Shown piece by piece: positions 5,960 through 8,844 of a stretch of DNA of 8,844 bases; position 1 is the first letter of the stretch; each line of letters starts with the position of its first letter. Both the position numbers and the translations under genes were made by a program. Location: contig JAILSA010000036.1 of assembly GCA_024697885.1 (NCBI GenBank), positions 1-8,844 on the forward strand, read 5' to 3'. This DNA comes from Eubacterium sp. Its GTDB lineage: Bacteria; Bacillota; Clostridia; Lachnospirales; Lachnospiraceae. The notes below the pieces were generated by a model that was not told the DNA's origin, did no database searches, and was given only the letters and a program-made list of their open reading frames with translations.

Positions 5960-8278
5960 ATGACAGAAAGAGAAAATCAAATGCAGACCCTGCCGGTTCT
6001 GACCCTAAGGGGCATGACGGTTTTGCCTGGCATGCTCATTCACCTAGATGTCAGTCGGAAAACAACCAAAAGTGCGGTAGAGGCTGCCATGGAAAATGAT
6101 GGGATGATATTTATTACCGCCCAGAAGGATCCGAGCAAGGACAATCCTTCCTATGAGGACCTGTATGAAATCGGTGTCTATGCCAGAATTCGCCAGCAGG
6201 TCAAACTCAAGGATGACATTGTTCGCATTATGATTTCCACCCGGAGACGAGGGGATTTGCTTTCCCTGAGGCAGACTAAGCCATATATCCTGGGAGATGT
6301 GGCACCCTATGATTGGGGTGAGGAATCCATTATGGATTACGCAGAGCAGGAGGCCCTTTGCAGAGAACTTAAGGAGGCCTATAAGCTCTACTTAAATGAG
6401 AATCCAAGAGCCAGCAGAAGTGGGGCAGAGCAGATTTCTAAGACCAAGGAACTGGGCCGTCTGTCCGACTTGATTGCCATGCATATTAATTTGGACTATC
6501 AGGCCAGACAGGAACTTTTGGAGTGCCTGGATTTGGTGGAGAGAGCGGAGCAGGTTATTCGAATTTTGACAGAGGAAATCCGCATCGCCAAAATTCGGGA
6601 TGACTTTAAGTCCAAGGTCAGAGAAGAAGTGGACCAAAACCAGAAGGAGTACTTCCTGCGAGAGCAGATGAAGGTTATTCGTGACCAGCTAGGTGACGAG
6701 GAGGATACGGATTCCTGGGAAGAAAAGTACCGGGAGCAGCTAGAGGGACTTGAGTGCAGCCAAGAGGTGCGAGACCGCATTGAAAAAGAAATCAAGCGTT
6801 TTGTCACTATTCCGAGAAACTCCTCCGAAAATGTGGTGGCCAGGGATTATGTAGAAACCCTTTTGGCTCTGCCTTGGGACAAGGCTTCTGTGGATTCTAT
6901 AGACATTCACAGGGCAGAGGAAATCCTTGAGGAAGACCACTATGGTCTAGATAAGGTCAAGGAGAGAATCTTAGAATTTTTGTCTGTGAGAATTTTGACA
7001 GGCAAGGGGGATACCCCTATTATTTGTCTGGTGGGACCGCCGGGAACAGGAAAAACATCCATTGCCAAATCTGTGGCCAGAGCCCTGGACAAAAAATACG
7101 AGAGAATTAGCTTGGGTGGTGTCCGAGACGAGGCAGAGATCCGCGGACACAGAAGAACCTACGTGGGAGCCCTGCCGGGAAGGTTTATTGACTGCCTAAA
7201 ACATGCCGGCGTCAAGAATCCCCTCATCCTCCTAGACGAGGTGGACAAGGTCAGCAGAGATTATCGGGGAGACACCTCCGCAGCCCTCTTAGAGGTTTTG
7301 GACCCAGAGCAAAACAGCCGTTTTGTAGACCATTATGTAGACCTTCCTGTGGATTTGTCAGAGGTACTTTTTATCTGTACCGCCAACTCCCTAGAGGGAA
7401 TACCAAGACCCCTCTTAGACCGTATGGAAGTAATCCGCCTGTCGGGTTATACGGAGAACGAGCGCTTCCACATTGGAAAGCAGTACTTGATTCCTAAGCA
7501 GTTAGAAAAAAATGGTCTCAAGAAAAAACAACTTTCTATTTTGGACAGCGCCCTAAAGACCATGATTTCATCCTATACCAGAGAAGCCGGTGTCCGTGAA
7601 TTGGAAAAGACTGTAGCTAAGATTTGCCGCAAGTCTGCCAAAATGATTTTGGCAGATGGACAGGACAAGGTCAAGGTGACCAACAAAAATCTGGTTGACT
7701 TTTTGGGCAAGAAAAAGCACCGCCTCCTAGAGGCCAATCGCAGGGCCGAGGTGGGCATTGTGCGAGGCCTGGCCTGGACTCAGGTAGGGGGAGATACCTT
7801 AGAAATCGAGGTCAATACCATGCCGGGAGATGGCAAGCTCAAAATCACAGGTCAGCTGGGAGATGTAATGAAGGAGTCCGCTCTGATTTCCCTCAGCCTG
7901 GTAAGGGCACTTTTGCCTAAGGAGGATGCTTTTTTCAAAGAGCATGACTTCCATCTCCATGTGCCAGAGGGGGCAGTGCCAAAGGACGGCCCATCTGCCG
8001 GAGTGACCATGACCACAGCTCTTTACTCCGCTGTGACAGGACGGAAGGTAGACCCTAAGGTGGCCATGACAGGGGAGATTACCCTGAGGGGCAAGGTAAT
8101 GCCAATCGGCGGCCTCAAGGAAAAAATGTTGGCGGCCAAGATGGCGGGAATCAAGACTATTTTGGTTCCAGTGGACAACGAGCCAGATGTGGAGGAAATC
8201 GAGGACGAAATCAAGGATGGCTTGAAAATCGTCTATGCAAGCAAAATTCAGACCGTATTGGATACGGCTCTGCTTTAG
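5960..8278 (+). CDS. lon: ATP-dependent serine protease Lon (LonA type)
   Basis: Lon is a soluble hexameric AAA+ protease that removes misfolded proteins and selected regulators. The 772-residue protein has the full LonA architecture. The N-terminal substrate-binding domain opens with LPVLTLRGMTVLPGM (11-25) and includes a helical segment with YFLREQMK (231-238). The ATPase shows Walker A GPPGTGKT (359-366), Walker B LILLDEVDK (422-430), RGHRRTYVGALPGR (395-408) and LLDRME (485-490). The C-terminal protease domain has the Ser-Lys dyad, Ser679 in KDGPSAG (675-681) and Lys722 in GGLKEK (717-722). Nothing is missing. ATG 5960 lies three bases after the clpX stop. The nearest Shine-Dalgarno-like AGAGGA (5941-5946) is rather far at 13 bases, so Met8 (5981) with weak AAGAGA upstream is an alternative; translational coupling to clpX is likely. 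It has no transmembrane segment, unlike LonB, and no lonB lies between clpX and lon. Confidence 0.97.
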   Translation: MTERENQMQTLPVLTLRGMTVLPGMLIHLDVSRKTTKSAVEAAMENDGMIFITAQKDPSKDNPSYEDLYEIGVYARIRQQVKLKDDIVRIMISTRRRGDLLSLRQTKPYILGDVAPYDWGEESIMDYAEQEALCRELKEAYKLYLNENPRASRSGAEQISKTKELGRLSDLIAMHINLDYQARQELLECLDLVERAEQVIRILTEEIRIAKIRDDFKSKVREEVDQNQKEYFLREQMKVIRDQLGDEEDTDSWEEKYREQLEGLECSQEVRDRIEKEIKRFVTIPRNSSENVVARDYVETLLALPWDKASVDSIDIHRAEEILEEDHYGLDKVKERILEFLSVRILTGKGDTPIICLVGPPGTGKTSIAKSVARALDKKYERISLGGVRDEAEIRGHRRTYVGALPGRFIDCLKHAGVKNPLILLDEVDKVSRDYRGDTSAALLEVLDPEQNSRFVDHYVDLPVDLSEVLFICTANSLEGIPRPLLDRMEVIRLSGYTENERFHIGKQYLIPKQLEKNGLKKKQLSILDSALKTMISSYTREAGVRELEKTVAKICRKSAKMILADGQDKVKVTNKNLVDFLGKKKHRLLEANRRAEVGIVRGLAWTQVGGDTLEIEVNTMPGDGKLKITGQLGDVMKESALISLSLVRALLPKEDAFFKEHDFHLHVPEGAVPKDGPSAGVTMTTALYSAVTGRKVDPKVAMTGEITLRGKVMPIGGLKEKMLAAKMAGIKTILVPVDNEPDVEEIEDEIKDGLKIVYASKIQTVLDTALL

Positions 8279-8282
8279 AGGT
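8277..8282 (+). promoter_or_regulatory. engB ribosome binding site overlapping the lon stop
   Basis: AGAGGT shares its first two bases with the lon TAG stop (8276-8278) and lies seven bases before ATG 8290. This places engB initiation under a ribosome finishing lon and supports translational coupling. Confidence 0.65.
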
Positions 8283-8289
8283 ATCGCCT

Positions 8290-8844
8290 ATGAAAATAAG
8301 GTCCTTAGAATTAGAGACAGTCTGTGGCATCACCAGCAGCTTGCCACAGCACAAAATCATTGAGATAGCATTTTGGGGGCGGTCCAATGTGGGCAAGTCC
8401 TCCCTTCTCAACAGCCTGTGGAATCGCAGGTCCTATGCTAGAATATCGTCCCAGCCGGGCAAGACCCAGACCATTAACTACTACAATGTCAACAACCTGT
8501 GTTACATGGTAGACCTGCCGGGTTATGGCTACGCCAAGGTCTCCAGGGAGACGGCGGCCAAGTGGATGAAAATGATCGAAAAATATTTGGATCAGTCGGA
8601 GGCCCTTCGGGTAGTTTTTCTCCTGATTGACATTCGACATGAGCCCACTAAGAAGGATGTGGAAATGTATCGCATGCTCTATGAAAAGGGATTTAACCCC
8701 CTGATTATAGCTACCAAGTCGGACAAGATTAGCAAGGGAGCAGTAAAAAAGAGCTTAGATACCATCCGAAAGACCTTAGGGGCTTCGCAAGAAACTCCAA
8801 TCCTGCCTTTTTCAGCCCTGAAAAAACAGGGGATGGAGGAAATA
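8290..8844 (+). CDS. engB: Ribosome biogenesis GTP-binding protein EngB/YsxC (3' truncated by window edge)
   Basis: EngB (YsxC, YihA) is a small TRAFAC-class GTPase needed for late assembly of the 50S ribosomal subunit. The window gives 185 codons with no stop; the family is about 190-210 residues, so only the C-terminal end is missing. All GTPase motifs are seen: G1 GRSNVGKS (30-37), G2 GKTQTINYY (57-65), G3 DLPGYGYA (75-82), G4 TKSD (142-145) and G5 FSALKKQG (174-181). Family-specific neighbours such as LLIDIRHEPTKKD (111-123) agree. Trp29 just before the G1 loop, where a small residue such as Ala or Val is common, is a mild oddity. ATG 8290 is 11 nt after lon, with the Shine-Dalgarno overlapping the lon stop. 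It is the only gene here in a different frame from the rest. Its position after lon is conserved in many Firmicutes. Confidence 0.95.
   Translation, partial: MKIRSLELETVCGITSSLPQHKIIEIAFWGRSNVGKSSLLNSLWNRRSYARISSQPGKTQTINYYNVNNLCYMVDLPGYGYAKVSRETAAKWMKMIEKYLDQSEALRVVFLLIDIRHEPTKKDVEMYRMLYEKGFNPLIIATKSDKISKGAVKKSLDTIRKTLGASQETPILPFSALKKQGMEEI

Noticed and set aside
8311..8640. 109-residue minus-strand open frame
   Set aside because: It is entirely opposite the engB GTPase motifs, so it is a shadow frame.
1..8844. Mobile elements, CRISPR arrays, tRNA or rRNA genes, toxin-antitoxin or defence genes
   Set aside because: The window is filled by eight intact or edge-cut housekeeping genes with gaps of at most 114 nt. 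No terminal inverted repeats, spaced repeat arrays, cloverleaf folds or unfamiliar proteins were seen.

Overview
The window is a compact run of eight co-oriented housekeeping genes, all on the + strand: recA (3' part), recX, glmM, tig, clpP, clpX, lon and engB (5' part). Protein sequence features and the tig-clpP-clpX-lon-engB order point to a low-to-moderate GC Gram-positive bacterium. Clostridia is most likely, and a Lachnospiraceae-type organism is a plausible but unproven guess. Strong purine-rich Shine-Dalgarno sites and a textbook sigma-A promoter fit this. No rRNA, tRNA, CRISPR array, insertion sequence, prophage gene or other sign of transfer is visible.

Layout. Positions 1-544 hold the last half of RecA, followed by an intrinsic terminator (571-616). 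A TTG-started recX (647-1108) follows. The recX stop codon lies inside the -35 box of a perfect-consensus promoter (TTGACA, 18 bp, TATAAT; 1105-1134). This promoter opens a new transcription unit with an approximately 80-nt leader that can fold in two competing ways over the glmM ribosome binding site. glmM (1223-2569) and tig (2591-3922) are 21 nt apart. After 66 nt carrying a short direct repeat comes clpP (3989-4591), then a 13-bp hairpin (4600-4637), then clpX (4664-5956), lon (5960-8278) and engB (from 8290), the last three almost without gaps.

How the genes work together. RecA and RecX are the recombinase and its modulator. GlmM makes glucosamine-1-phosphate for UDP-GlcNAc and so for peptidoglycan. 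Trigger factor folds nascent chains at the ribosome exit tunnel, ClpXP and Lon are the two main AAA+ cytosolic proteases, and EngB is a GTPase for large ribosomal subunit assembly. The tig-to-engB part is a protein birth, quality control and turnover cluster. glmM is the odd member: in many Firmicutes it sits with cdaA/cdaR or glmS instead.

No undescribed system was found in the protein-coding content: every gene is recognisable and its key residues in the window are intact. The points worth a second look are regulatory: the promoter embedded in the recX stop, the candidate two-state glmM leader, the recA-recX terminator, the clpP-clpX hairpin, and the same-frame clpX-TAA-lon junction.
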